Shown here one piece after another: positions 19,880-28,739 of a stretch of 64,000 nt of DNA. The stretch is from assembly GCF_011682045.1 (NCBI RefSeq), contig NZ_VVIW01000001.1, positions 62,001-126,000 of the forward strand, in the 5' to 3' direction. Source of the DNA: Massilia aquatica. GTDB lineage: Bacteria; Pseudomonadota; Gammaproteobacteria; Burkholderiales; Burkholderiaceae_D. The translations under genes were made by a program, and so were the position numbers. Within the stretch, counting starts at the first letter, position 1; each line of letters begins with the position of its first letter. The notes beneath the pieces are model-generated. The model saw only the letters and a program-made list of their open reading frames with translations, did no database searches and was not told the DNA's origin.

Positions 19880-20824
19880 ATGACGGCCATGGTCACGGAA
19901 ACGTCCCCCGCCCCTGGCGTCGAAGGGCAGGGCAAGCGTGCCCTGATCACCGGCCTGCACGGCTTCACGGGGCGCTACGTGGCGCGCGAACTGGCCGCCG
20001 CCGGCTACCGCGTGTTCGGTACCGTGGTGCCGGGCCATGGCGACAGTCCCCTTGACGCCGATGTGTTCGCGGTCGACCTGCTCGACCGCGCCGGCGTGGC
20101 CGCCATGGTCGAACAGGTGCAGCCCGATGTCGTGGTGCACCTGGCCGGCATCGCGTTCGTGGCGCATGCCAACGCCGAACTGATTTACCGCGTCAACATC
20201 GTCGGCACCCGTCACCTGCTCGAAGCGCTGGCCGCCCAGCGCCAGGCGCCATCGGCGGTGCTGCTGGCGTCGTCGGCGAATGTTTACGGCAACGCCAGCG
20301 TCGGCCAGATCGACGAGTCGCTCGCGCCCGCGCCGGCCAACGATTACGCCGTCAGCAAGCTGGCCATGGAACACATGGCCCAGTTGTGGAGCGACAAGCT
20401 GCCGGTCATCATCGCGCGGCCATTCAACTATACCGGTGTCGGCCAGGACGAGAACTTCCTGCTGCCGAAGATCGTTTCCCATTTCCGCAAGGCCGCGCCC
20501 GTGATCGAACTGGGCAACCAGGCCATCGCGCGCGATTTTTCCGATGTGCGCATGGTGGCGTCCAGCTACCGCCGCCTGTTGGTGGCTGATGTGGCCGGCC
20601 AGGCCTTCAATATCTGTTCCGGCCAGGCGCACTCGCTGGGCGACGTCATCGCGCTGATGGCGTCGATTGCCGGCTACAAGATCGAAGTGAAGGTCAACCC
20701 GGCCTTCGTGCGCGCCAAGGATGTGCTGGTCCTGATGGGCAACAATGAAAAACTGCGCGGCGCGATCGGTGGCCTGTCCCCGATTCCGCTGGCGGACACG
20801 CTGCGCTGGATGTATCAAGCGTGA
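19880..20824 (+). CDS. rmd: GDP-6-deoxy-D-mannose reductase (GDP-D-rhamnose synthase)
   Basis: 314 residues. NAD-dependent epimerase/dehydratase fold with ALITGLHGFTGRYVARELAA (residues about 17-36), HLAGIAFVAHANAELIYRVN, SSANVYGNASVGQIDESLAP and the catalytic NDYAVSKLAMEHMA (YxxxK). Together with Gmd it reduces the 4-keto sugar to GDP-D-rhamnose. It overlaps the next glycosyltransferase gene by four bases. The first 16 residues before the Rossmann fold are dispensable-looking; an internal ATG at 19889 is an alternative start. A fucose synthetase is less likely because it would be an epimerase-reductase of different length and motif context. Confidence 0.88.
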   Translation: MTAMVTETSPAPGVEGQGKRALITGLHGFTGRYVARELAAAGYRVFGTVVPGHGDSPLDADVFAVDLLDRAGVAAMVEQVQPDVVVHLAGIAFVAHANAELIYRVNIVGTRHLLEALAAQRQAPSAVLLASSANVYGNASVGQIDESLAPAPANDYAVSKLAMEHMAQLWSDKLPVIIARPFNYTGVGQDENFLLPKIVSHFRKAAPVIELGNQAIARDFSDVRMVASSYRRLLVADVAGQAFNICSGQAHSLGDVIALMASIAGYKIEVKVNPAFVRAKDVLVLMGNNEKLRGAIGGLSPIPLADTLRWMYQA

Positions 20825-21969
20825 TCCCGCCAGGCGTGAGCCGCCTGCGCGTCGGCCTGGGAACGACCATGATCGAACCGGGCCTGACCGGCGGCCGGCT
20901 GGACGGGATCGGCGTGTACACCCAGGCGCTGCTGCGGCACTTGCCGCAGGCCGGCTGCGATGTGGCCGCGTATTCGTATCCGCCTGCGCGCGGCGACGCC
21001 AGCGCGATCAGCGTGGGGCAGGCCATGCCGCAATCGTTTGAAGCGGCCAGCCTGACCGACCTGCTCACGCCGCACGCGCACCGGGTGCACATGCCGGCCG
21101 ATCTGTTTCACGCGACCGATTACCGCATCGTGCGCATGGATTGCCCGGTGGTGGCGACCCTGCACGATGCGCTGCCGATCAAGTATCCGCAGTGGTGCAG
21201 CCCCGGCATGCGGCGCGCCAAGAACTGGATGCAGCAAAAAGCCGCGCGCAAGGCACAACATGTGATCGCGGTGTCGAACTTTGCGATCGGTGAACTGGTC
21301 GAATGCTTCGGGGTCGATGAAAAGCGCATCAGCGTGGTGCCCAACGGCGTCGACGCGGCGTGGCTGCAAGCACCCGATGCGGCGGCCGTGGCGCACACCT
21401 TGCTCGAGAACGGCCTGCGCGCGGGCTATTTTCTGTTTGTCGGTACTTTGCAGCCGCGCAAGAACGTCGAGCGCCTGCTGAGTGCCTATCTGAGTTTGCC
21501 GGACGCCTTGCGCGCCGAGCGCCAGCTGGTCATCGTTGGCGGCGCCGGCTGGCGCTGCGACGAACTGATCGCGCGCATCGCGGCGGCGCGGCACGATGGC
21601 GAGCAGGTGGTGTGGCTGAACCAGCTGACCGGCGCCGACGGCCTGCGCCATGTGTATGCGGGCGCGGGGGTGTTTGTGTTTCCTTCCCTGTATGAAGGTT
21701 TCGGTATTCCCGTGGTCGAGGCATTTGCGTCGGGGGTGCCGGTGGTGGCCTCGAACAGCAGTTCCTTGCCGGAAGTAACCCGGGGCGCGGCGCTCGACGT
21801 CGATCCGGGCAACACCGGCGAGATCGCCGCGGCGATGCAGGCGCTGGCGCGCGACGACGCGCTGCGGCAGCAATGCATTGCGGCGGGCCGCGCTCGCGCA
21901 GCCCAGTTGACCTGGCACGACACCGCGCTGCAGACCGCCGCCGTGTATCGTGCCGTCCTTTCCCAATAA
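20821..21969 (+). CDS. Glycosyltransferase, GT4 family
   Basis: 382 residues; a GTG start at 20821 overlaps the rmd stop (GTGA). GT-B fold: N-terminal LTGGRLDGIGVYTQALLRHL, a mid region with HATDYRIVRMDCPVVATLHD, and a C-terminal nucleotide-sugar domain with YFLFVGTLQPRKNVERLLSA and YEGFGIPVVEAFASGVPVVA (E-x7-E motif, about residues 300-308). GT4 enzymes transfer sugars from GDP- or UDP-donors with retention. Given the operon, D-rhamnose transfer from GDP-D-rhamnose to a surface polysaccharide is the best guess (inference). Confidence 0.88.
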   Translation: MIPPGVSRLRVGLGTTMIEPGLTGGRLDGIGVYTQALLRHLPQAGCDVAAYSYPPARGDASAISVGQAMPQSFEAASLTDLLTPHAHRVHMPADLFHATDYRIVRMDCPVVATLHDALPIKYPQWCSPGMRRAKNWMQQKAARKAQHVIAVSNFAIGELVECFGVDEKRISVVPNGVDAAWLQAPDAAAVAHTLLENGLRAGYFLFVGTLQPRKNVERLLSAYLSLPDALRAERQLVIVGGAGWRCDELIARIAAARHDGEQVVWLNQLTGADGLRHVYAGAGVFVFPSLYEGFGIPVVEAFASGVPVVASNSSSLPEVTRGAALDVDPGNTGEIAAAMQALARDDALRQQCIAAGRARAAQLTWHDTALQTAAVYRAVLSQ

Positions 21970-22000
21970 TCCGACGTCGTCCTTTGCCATTTGCGAAACT

Positions 22001-23146
22001 ATGCGTGTCCTACATTTCTATAAAACCTATTTCCCGGAATCGGTGGGCGGCGTCGAGCAGGTCATCCGGCAAATGTGCGTCGGCACCGGCCGCCTCGGCG
22101 TGCGCAATGAAGTGCTGACCCTGACCCGCCAGAAAGAACGGCGCGACGTCGAGTTCGAAGGCCACAAGGTACGCCTGCTGCCGCTCGACTTCGAGATTTC
22201 GTCGACCGGGTTTTCGGTGGCCGCGTTCCGCGAACTGGCGCGCATGGCGCAAGACGCCGACGTGGTGCATTACCACTTCCCGTGGCCCTTCATGGACCTG
22301 GCGCATTTTGTTTCGCGCATCAAGAAACCGAGCCTGGTGACCTATCACTCCGACATCGTGCGCCAGAAACAGTTGCTGCGCCTGTACCAGCCGCTCAAGC
22401 ACCGCTTCTTGCAAAGCGTGGACACCATCGTCGCCACCTCGCCCAACTACATGGCGTCGTCGGCCGTGCTGGACCGTTATCGCGACAAGACGCGCGTGAT
22501 CACCTACGGGCTGGACAAGACCATTTATCCGGAACCGGACCAGGCGCGCATGGACAAATGGCGCACCCAGATCGGCGAGCGTTTCTTTTTGTTCGTCGGG
22601 GTGCTGCGCTATTACAAGGGCCTGCATATTTTGCTCGACGCGGTCGCCAATACCGATTATCCGGTGGTGATCGTGGGTGCCGGTCCCATCGAGAACGAGC
22701 TCAAGGCGCACGCCGAACGGCTGGGCCTGACGCATGTGCTGTTCGTCGGCGCGCTCGACGAGGCCGACAAGGTGGCGCTGCTGACCCTGTGCTACGCGCT
22801 GGTGTTTCCGTCGCATTTGCGCTCGGAAGCGTTTGGCATTTCGCTGCTGGAAGGGGCTATGTACGGCAAGCCGATGATTTCGAGCGAGATCGGCACGGGC
22901 ACGACGTATATCAATATCGATGCCGAAACGGGGCTGGTGGTGCCGCCGAGCGATCCGCAAGCGTTTGGCGAGGCCATGCGCAAGCTGTGGGACAACCCGG
23001 AGCTGGCGCAAGCGATGGGCAAGCGCGCCGAGGCGCGCTATTGGGAATTGTTTACCGCCGAGCAGATGGCCAAGAGCTACACCGCGCTGTATCACGAGCT
23101 GGTGGCGCGCCATGCAACGGTGGCGCTGGCGCAGGTGCAGGCTTAA
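22001..23146 (+). CDS. Glycosyltransferase, GT4 family
   Basis: 381 residues from the ATG at 22001 (MRVLHFYKTYFPESVGGVEQ). Second GT-B enzyme of the operon, 31 bp after the first. Features: YFPESVGGVEQVIRQM (acceptor-side glycine loop), VVHYHFPWPFMDLAHF, VTYHSDIVRQKQLLRLYQPL, FLFVGVLRYYKGLHILLDAV and SEAFGISLLEGAMYGKPMIS, the E-x7-E nucleotide-sugar motif. It resembles WbdA/WbpZ-type mannosyl or rhamnosyl transferases. No polymerase, flippase or ABC exporter for the polysaccharide is in the window, so the rest of the pathway must lie elsewhere. Confidence 0.88.
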   Translation: MRVLHFYKTYFPESVGGVEQVIRQMCVGTGRLGVRNEVLTLTRQKERRDVEFEGHKVRLLPLDFEISSTGFSVAAFRELARMAQDADVVHYHFPWPFMDLAHFVSRIKKPSLVTYHSDIVRQKQLLRLYQPLKHRFLQSVDTIVATSPNYMASSAVLDRYRDKTRVITYGLDKTIYPEPDQARMDKWRTQIGERFFLFVGVLRYYKGLHILLDAVANTDYPVVIVGAGPIENELKAHAERLGLTHVLFVGALDEADKVALLTLCYALVFPSHLRSEAFGISLLEGAMYGKPMISSEIGTGTTYINIDAETGLVVPPSDPQAFGEAMRKLWDNPELAQAMGKRAEARYWELFTAEQMAKSYTALYHELVARHATVALAQVQA

Positions 23147-23162
23147 GATTACCCGGCGGGCG

Positions 23163-23184
23163 GCTTGGCCGGGCCCGGCCAAGC
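23163..23184. terminator. Perfect 22-bp palindrome between convergent genes
   Basis: GCTTGGCCGGG and its exact reverse complement abut with no spacer, 16 bp after the last glycosyltransferase and 12 bp before the end of the convergent Rpn gene. It probably terminates in both directions, but no T-run follows, so a repeat element is also possible. Confidence 0.5.
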
Positions 23185-23196
23185 AGGCCATACCGG

Positions 23197-24207
23197 CTAG
23201 GCCGGACCCGTTTGGGTCGACAACGCGTCGTCGCCGAATACCGCATCCAGGCCAGGCGCGTCGAGGCTGCGCCCGCACCAGTGTTCGAGCTGCGCCGCGG
23301 TCGCCTGGCCGATGCGCTGTGCAGCCGGCTCCGGCAGGCGACCAAAGCGCTTGCACAACAGGTGCGTGAGAACGCCACGCAGGGCGCTTAATTGCCCTTC
23401 TGTCCTGCCTTCTTCCCTTCCTTTTTCAGTTCCTCTCTGAAAGCCGATATCTTCGAACTCCTCGGCCCAGGTTGCATATTTGCGTCCCATGTCAGCAAAC
23501 TCCTTTGCACTGTCAAACGTGAACGATGCCGGCTCGCCGCGCCGCTTCGCCAGGCACTCCAGCCATACTTCCACCGAGCGCATCAGGCTGGCCTGGGGCG
23601 CATCGGCAAACCAGGTGACCAGCGCGGGCAAGACCTTGTCTCTGACCGCGGGCGCGCCCGAAAGTTCCATCCGAAACAGCAGCGCCAGCAGGGTGGAATT
23701 AGCTTCCAGCGCCGCCGCGTCCAGGCGCTGCTGGTCGATCAGCAGGTAGCGCTGGGATGGCTGGAACGGCAGCAGTTCGGCCGGTGCTTCCATGAGCAGC
23801 TCGGACAAATTCCGGCTGGCGTTCCACTCCGGCACGCCGTTGTAGAGCACCAGCGGCAGCACCGGCGGCAACAGCAGGGGCGGCGACACCGCATGCTGCT
23901 TGACCAGCTTCTGACAGAGCAGGCCGACGTAGCTCTGCATGCGCAAGGCCATCCAGCGGTCCACGCCGGACTGGAATTCGAGCAGAATATAGACATACAG
24001 AGATTCTTCGCCGATGCGCACCCGCCAGACGATGTCGTTCTGGCGCGCCGCCGGACCGTCGCCCACGTAGACGGGATCGGCCGGCTCGAACGACGACAGC
24101 GCAATATTGTCGAAAAGCTTGAATGGCGTAAACATCGTGACCAGTTCACGCACCATCTCCGGGTGGGCGAACAGCGCACGGTAACCGAGGTCGTTATAGG
24201 CGGGCAT
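23197..24207 (-). CDS. Rpn-family recombination-promoting nuclease / PD-(D/E)XK putative transposase
   Basis: 336 residues. Start MPAYNDLGYRALFAHPEMVR is typical of Rpn (YhgA-like) proteins; then DNIALSSFEPADPVYVG, NDIVWRVRIGEESLYVYILL and EFQSGVDRWMALRMQSYVGL give the PD-(D/E)XK core (D..E.Q). The C-terminus has LSALRGVLTHLLCKRFGRLP, a DUF4351-like helical domain. In E. coli such enzymes nick DNA and promote recA-independent recombination; many copies are phase-variable. No terminal inverted repeats are seen, so this is a gene, not an insertion sequence. Confidence 0.85.
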   Translation of the reverse strand: MPAYNDLGYRALFAHPEMVRELVTMFTPFKLFDNIALSSFEPADPVYVGDGPAARQNDIVWRVRIGEESLYVYILLEFQSGVDRWMALRMQSYVGLLCQKLVKQHAVSPPLLLPPVLPLVLYNGVPEWNASRNLSELLMEAPAELLPFQPSQRYLLIDQQRLDAAALEANSTLLALLFRMELSGAPAVRDKVLPALVTWFADAPQASLMRSVEVWLECLAKRRGEPASFTFDSAKEFADMGRKYATWAEEFEDIGFQRGTEKGREEGRTEGQLSALRGVLTHLLCKRFGRLPEPAAQRIGQATAAQLEHWCGRSLDAPGLDAVFGDDALSTQTGPA

Positions 24208-24412
24208 GAGGCATTCTAGCCAGCGAATCCGCCCTGCTTTTGCGCTGCATCAGTCGTGCGCGCCGCCGCGGGAATGAAGCGCTTTGTGCGTACTGGGGCG
24301 GCCTGCAACAGGTTTTTTGTATCGACATCGCACAAATTCGTGCTCAGCAGCACGATTGCCGCCAAATCCCGGGAACTGGTATGCTTTGACGAAGGATTCG
24401 CAAAGGCCGGCC

Positions 24413-25198
24413 ATGGTGAAGCAGTTATTACTTGTTGCGGGATTGCTGGCCGGGGCACATGGCCATGCCGGCTTGCCGGACGCGCCGCCGCAGCTCTTCA
24501 TCACGACCGAACATGCGCCGCCGGCCATCATGGCGGAAGGCGAGCGCGTGCTGGGCTACTCCTCCGACAAGATCCACGAGATCATGGCGCGCACCGGGCT
24601 GACCTATTCGATTGACGTGTTGCCCTGGAAACGCGCGTATACCTCGGCCGTGCAGCGTCCCAACGGCTGCGTCTACGCAACCACGCGCACGCCCGAGCGC
24701 GAGGCATTGTTCAAATGGGTGGGACCGACCGACGAGGGCGCCTGGGTACTGCTGGGGCGGGCCGACCGCAACTATCAGCTGACCACCTTGGAAGATGCGC
24801 GCGGGCTACGCATCGGCACCTACAATGGCGATGTGCGCGACGATTATCTGCGCGCGCGCGGCTTTACGGTCGATCCGGCGCCGAGCGACCTGCTCAACCC
24901 GCAAAAGCTGCTGATGAACCGGATCGACCTGTGGGCCACCGGCCTGCGTCCCGGTGGCGGCATGCTCGAACAACACGGCTTTGCCGGCAAGATTGTTCCT
25001 GTCCTGATATTCAACCGGGTCAAGGGATATCTTGCCTGCAACCGCGCCGTGCCCGACGCGCTCATCGACAAGATGAACGCCGCGCTCGACGCCATGAACC
25101 GCGACGGGACTGCGCGCCGGATCGAGCGCAAGTACGACAACTGGACCCCGCGCAAGGCGGCCGACGGTGAGGGCGCGCAGGCCGCTCCGGCGCGCTGA
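24413..25198 (+). CDS. Periplasmic amino-acid-binding-like protein (SBP_bac_3)
   Basis: 261 residues from the ATG at 24413, chosen because MVKQLLLVAGLLAGAHGHAG is a signal peptide; the frame is open to 24284. The body follows the family 3 solute-binding fold: FITTEHAPPAIMAEGERVLG, YSSDKIHEIMARTGLTYSID, ATTRTPEREALFKWVGPTDE, then DARGLRIGTYNGDVRDDYL (LxGxxVGVxxG region). There is no permease or ATPase gene next to it, and it lacks a clear full ligand-binding set, like many orphan ABC-type proteins of betaproteobacteria that may act as sensors. The ligand is unknown. Confidence 0.82.
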   Translation: MVKQLLLVAGLLAGAHGHAGLPDAPPQLFITTEHAPPAIMAEGERVLGYSSDKIHEIMARTGLTYSIDVLPWKRAYTSAVQRPNGCVYATTRTPEREALFKWVGPTDEGAWVLLGRADRNYQLTTLEDARGLRIGTYNGDVRDDYLRARGFTVDPAPSDLLNPQKLLMNRIDLWATGLRPGGGMLEQHGFAGKIVPVLIFNRVKGYLACNRAVPDALIDKMNAALDAMNRDGTARRIERKYDNWTPRKAADGEGAQAAPAR

Positions 25199-25246
25199 AA
25201 GCGCCTTCGCGGGCCGGCGCCATCGCGAACGGGGCGAGCGAGACGG

Positions 25247-26287
25247 TCAGGGGCCGTCGGCGCGCTTGAGCGCAATGGTGCGGCGAGCCGGTGCCGCGGC
25301 GCGGGCGCGCAATTGCCCGCAGCCGCCGTCGACATCTTGTCCGGCCGAATCGCGCAGCTTGGTCAGCACCCCGCGCTGATGCAAGGTGGCGGCGATGGCG
25401 CGCGCGCTCTCCCAGCTGGGCCGCTTGAAGGCCAGGTCCGGGATGGTGTTGTACGGAATCATGTTCAGCACCGCGTACTTGCCTTTTAACAGGCGCACGA
25501 TGCCGTCGATTTCGTCGTCCCCATCATTCACGCCGTCGAGCAAGGTCCACTGATACTGCACCGGATAGCCGGTCAGGCGCGCATACGCTTCCCCCGCCTC
25601 GACCAGTTGCTCGGGCGTGATGCGCGGCGCGCGCGGCAGCAACTGCTCGCGCAAGGCAGGCTTGGTGGTGTGCAGCGACAAAGCCAGTGCAGGTTTGACC
25701 ACGCCGTGCGCCAAACGTTCAAACACGCGCGCATCGCCGACGGTCGACAACACCAGGTTCTTGTGCCCGATATTGCCTTCCGTGCCGAGCAGCTCGATGG
25801 CTTCGAGCACATTGTCGAGATTGTGGGCCGGCTCGCCCATGCCCATGAACACCACTTTTTTGACCAGGCGCTGGGTACGCGCCAGCACTACCTGGGCGAT
25901 GATTTCGCCGCTGCTGACCTGGCGGATCAAGCCTTCGCGCCCGGTCATGCAGAACTGGCAGCCGACCGCGCAGCCGACCTGGCTCGACACGCACAGCCCG
26001 TCGCGCGGCAGCAGCACGCTTTCGACCGCCTGGCCATCGGCCAGCCCGACCAGCAAGCGGGCCGAGCCATCTTCGCCCGGATGCGAGGAAATCAGACGCG
26101 CCATGCCGTGCAGCTCGGCGTCGAGCGCGGGCAGGGCAGTGCGTACGCCAAGCGGCAGGAAATCGTTGGGACGGCGCCGTCCCTGGTCGTAGGGGCGGCC
26201 CTGGACCCAGTCGCGCAGGATGCGTTGTTCGTGCAAGGGCAGGGCGCCCAGGGCGCGCAGGCGCTGGCGGATCGTTGTAAGTTGCAT
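25247..26287 (-). CDS. RlmN-like radical SAM RNA methyltransferase
   Basis: 346 residues. The 4Fe-4S motif is CAVGCQFC (about residues 108-115), preceded by GLCVSSQVG, the SAM-methyl accepting Cys of RlmN/Cfr. Also MGMGEPAHNLDNVLEAIELL, LVLSTVGDARVFERL, LALSLHTTKPALREQLLPRA and a C-terminal DVDGGCGQL, which places the second catalytic Cys as in RlmN (ACGQL). The N-terminal helical domain is shortened compared with RlmN, and this gene is probably a paralogue rather than the housekeeping enzyme. Substrate (23S rRNA or tRNA A2) is therefore uncertain. Confidence 0.85.
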   Translation of the reverse strand: MQLTTIRQRLRALGALPLHEQRILRDWVQGRPYDQGRRRPNDFLPLGVRTALPALDAELHGMARLISSHPGEDGSARLLVGLADGQAVESVLLPRDGLCVSSQVGCAVGCQFCMTGREGLIRQVSSGEIIAQVVLARTQRLVKKVVFMGMGEPAHNLDNVLEAIELLGTEGNIGHKNLVLSTVGDARVFERLAHGVVKPALALSLHTTKPALREQLLPRAPRITPEQLVEAGEAYARLTGYPVQYQWTLLDGVNDGDDEIDGIVRLLKGKYAVLNMIPYNTIPDLAFKRPSWESARAIAATLHQRGVLTKLRDSAGQDVDGGCGQLRARAAAPARRTIALKRADGP

Positions 26288-26329
26288 CGCGCTATTTTAT
26301 TGCATAACGCGATGCACAGGAGCGGTGAC

Positions 26330-26364
26330 GATGGCCCGCTTGCCCGCGCCGCCGCGCGGCCATC
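26330..26364. terminator. Possible terminator hairpin at end of curlin gene
   Basis: GATGGCC and GGCCATC, 21 bases apart, with further GC pairing inside, reach into the stop codon of the 26,363-27,325 gene. There is no T-run, so termination is only a possibility. Confidence 0.35.
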
Positions 26365-27325
26365 AGTACTGCACGATGCCCGACTGGTTATTGCTGCCGT
26401 TCTGGGTCAGGCTCGCGGTATAGCCGTTGCCGGTTTGAATGATCGACGACACGTTGGCCAGCGAATTGTTGGCATTGGTGCCGGTCTGGAACACGGTCGC
26501 CTTGTTGGCCAGGCCGTCCTGGGTCACTTGCGACTGGTTGGCGTTGGCATTCTGGGTCAGCGTGGTCAGGTTGTTATTGCCTTTCTGATTGATGGCGCTC
26601 AGGTTCTTGTTACCCGACTGGTCGGTCAGCGCATTGTTGCCCGTGCCGTTTTGGGCGATGGTCGAGTTGACGTTGTTGGCGTCCTTTTGGGTCGCCTTGA
26701 CGTTATTGCCGGTGCCGGACTGGTTGACCGTCACGCCGGCATACGCGGTTTGCGACTGCGACACCGTCACGCCGTTGTTCACGCCGTTCTGGGTCACATA
26801 CGCACCCTGGTTGGCGGAGTTGAGCTGGTTGACGGCCAGCTTGTTGTCGCTACCGGTCTGCTTGGCCAGGATCTCGAAGTCGGTCACACCCTGCTGGTCG
26901 AGCGTGGCGCTGTTTTTCTGGCCATTTTGCGACAGCGCGGCATTCGCCTTGCTGGCGCTGTTCTGACGCACCGTGGCAGTATTCTGATTGCCGGTTTGCG
27001 CCAGCGATGCCGTCGTCGTCAACGCCTTTTCCTGGCGGATGCCAGCGTTGTTCTGGTTGCCCTGCTGGGCGATCGAGGCGCTGATATCCTTGTTGACCCC
27101 GATCTGGACAATGCCGCCGGTTTTCGCAGCAGCATCACCGGCCTTGTTGTTATCGCCGGTTTGCGAGATCGAGGCCTTGATCAGGCCGGTTGAATTTTGC
27201 TGCACCGTATAGGCGCTGTTGCCGGCGCCTTTCTGGGCGGTGACGGCGTTCAGTTCAGCCTGGGCCGAGGTAGCGGCAAAGGCCAGCGTCAGTGCGCTTG
27301 CCAGGGCGGATAAATGAAGTTTCAT
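26363..27325 (-). CDS. Curlin-repeat amyloid protein, probable major curli subunit
   Basis: 320 residues. Signal peptide MKLHLSALASALTLAFAATS AQA, then about a dozen imperfect repeats of the curlin type (xQxGxxNxAxxxQ), for example SISQTGDNNKAG, SLAQTGNQNTATVRQ, TIAQNGTGNNALTDQ, SLTQNGSNNQSG. The protein ends GIVQY, similar to the QY end of CsgA/CsgB. Such repeats stack into a beta-helix amyloid fibre after export through CsgG. It is far longer than E. coli CsgA (151 residues). It is the last of six co-directional curli genes and has the most regular repeats, hence the major subunit (inference). Confidence 0.85.
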   Translation of the reverse strand: MKLHLSALASALTLAFAATSAQAELNAVTAQKGAGNSAYTVQQNSTGLIKASISQTGDNNKAGDAAAKTGGIVQIGVNKDISASIAQQGNQNNAGIRQEKALTTTASLAQTGNQNTATVRQNSASKANAALSQNGQKNSATLDQQGVTDFEILAKQTGSDNKLAVNQLNSANQGAYVTQNGVNNGVTVSQSQTAYAGVTVNQSGTGNNVKATQKDANNVNSTIAQNGTGNNALTDQSGNKNLSAINQKGNNNLTTLTQNANANQSQVTQDGLANKATVFQTGTNANNSLANVSSIIQTGNGYTASLTQNGSNNQSGIVQY

Positions 27326-27403
27326 GAAATGCCTCCGAGAGTGGACGGGGTCAGGATGGATACGATTCAGCGACCCCGGTAGCTGAATACGGTCGATGCG
27401 CTG

Positions 27404-28168
27404 TCAGTACTGGTGCACGCCGGCGATGTTGGCAACGCCGGTCTGCGCCAGCGCCGCCATGAATCTGTCGCCGTCCGGGCTTGCGCCGCCCTGGTTGACG
27501 CTTGCCTTGTTGTGGCTGCCTGCCTGCAGGATGCCAGCGTCGTTGGCGCCCACGCTTTGGCTTTGCACGGCGGTATTATTGGTACCGTTCTGAACAATCG
27601 TGCTGTTGTTGTCGACGCCGTCCTGCTCGCTGCTGGCGCGATTGCCGGTGCCGCTTTGCCAGAGCGCCAGGTCGGTGCGCTCTGTGAAGAACTGGCTTGC
27701 CGCGGCCCGATTTGCGTGGCCCGACTGCTCGATGCGGACTTGGGAAAATGTGAGGTAATAGTGCTGCTGCAGCGCTGCCATATTGACGGTGCCGGTTTGG
27801 ATCAGGCGCATGCCGGAGTAATGGCAACCTTCGCGCTGGGTTATGTCGGCCAGGTTGGCGCTGCCGCTTTGCACGGCCCCTAGCTGGGTATGGCCGGCAT
27901 GGCTTTGCGCGAGCCGCGCGCTATTGCTTGCTCCGTCCTGCCCGAGGCGCGCCACGGTGTAATACACGACATCCTGCACCAGCGCGCCGCCGTTCGCATT
28001 GCCGCGCTGCTGCACGGCGGCGTTGGTGAACGTTTCCGCATCCTGCCGGATGCGGCTGGTATTGGCGTTGCCGGTCTGGCTGGCGACGACGCTGCGCTCC
28101 GCATGGGCCGGATCGGACCGCAACGAGACGACGCAGCTGACGGCGAGCGCGATGAACATGGTTTTCAT
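27404..28168 (-). CDS. Curlin-repeat protein
   Basis: 254 residues. Signal peptide MKTMFIALAVSCVVSLRSDP AHA. Divergent curlin repeats (VASQTGNANTSRIRQ, AVQQRGNANGGALVQ, RIEQSGHANRAAASQ, TIVQNGTNNTAVQSQ) and the C-terminal GVHQY. Repeats are less regular than in the neighbour at 26,363 and are interrupted by segments such as EGCHYSGMRL and HYYLTFSQ. It may be a minor, nucleating or capping subunit. It is 37 bp downstream of the 28,206-28,739 gene and 78 bp upstream of the longer curlin gene. Confidence 0.82.
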   Translation of the reverse strand: MKTMFIALAVSCVVSLRSDPAHAERSVVASQTGNANTSRIRQDAETFTNAAVQQRGNANGGALVQDVVYYTVARLGQDGASNSARLAQSHAGHTQLGAVQSGSANLADITQREGCHYSGMRLIQTGTVNMAALQQHYYLTFSQVRIEQSGHANRAAASQFFTERTDLALWQSGTGNRASSEQDGVDNNSTIVQNGTNNTAVQSQSVGANDAGILQAGSHNKASVNQGGASPDGDRFMAALAQTGVANIAGVHQY

Positions 28169-28205
28169 GAAGGTGCTCCGGGAAAGAAAGGGCGGTGCGC
28201 TGCGT

Positions 28206-28739
28206 TCAGCGTCCCTGGTGCTGGATCAGCGTGGCGGTTTTTCCACTGCCCGACTGGCTTATGCGCGCGTTGCCTTCGCGCCCGTACTGCGCCACGCGCG
28301 CCGTGTTCAGGCTGCCGTGCTGGTCGACATCGGCGCGGTGGCCGATGCCATCCTGCACGATGCTGGCCTGGTTGTCCTGCCCCACCTGGGCGACGCTGGC
28401 GTGGTTGCCGTCGCCGCTTTGCAGCAAGTCCAGCGTGTTGGCGCTGCCTTCCTGCAGCAGCGTGGCGCGCTGCAGCGATCCGCGCTGCGCGACCTTGATG
28501 CGCTGGGCGGCGCCGGCCTGGACCCCATCGAACACGTGCTGCTGTCCGGACTGCTCGATGGCGGCGCCGTTACCCGTGCCTTGCTGGCGCAGTGCCAGCG
28601 CATGGCCTTGCGGCGCCGCGGCGGGCAGTTCGGACGGCGCCAGGTCGTTCGCACCCGTGCCCGCGCCCGCCAGGCTGGCCGCGCACAGGCTGGCCAGGGC
28701 GATCGCGGCGCGCCACCATGTGGTGAGCGGCGCGTTCAT
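28206..28739 (-). CDS. Curlin-repeat protein, CsgB-like position
   Basis: 177 residues from the ATG at 28,739 inside the csgG stop (ATGA); longer frames run into csgG. Signal peptide MNAPLTTWWRAAIALASLCA. Curlin repeats: ALRQQGTGNGAAIEQ, LLQSGDGNHASVAQ, SIVQDGIGHRADVDQ, RISQSGSGKTATLIQ. Overlap with csgG suggests coupled translation. In E. coli csgB lies next to csgA; here three repeat proteins follow csgG, and which one is the nucleator cannot be told from sequence. Confidence 0.8.
   Translation of the reverse strand: MNAPLTTWWRAAIALASLCAASLAGAGTGANDLAPSELPAAAPQGHALALRQQGTGNGAAIEQSGQQHVFDGVQAGAAQRIKVAQRGSLQRATLLQEGSANTLDLLQSGDGNHASVAQVGQDNQASIVQDGIGHRADVDQHGSLNTARVAQYGREGNARISQSGSGKTATLIQHQGR

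Noticed and set aside
23197-24207. Rpn gene as an insertion sequence
   Set aside because: No terminal inverted repeats or target-site duplications were found; Rpn proteins are not typical transposases.
26363-28739. Repeated DNA that could suggest a CRISPR array
   Set aside because: The repeats are imperfect, in frame and encode curlin units; there are no constant repeats with unique spacers.
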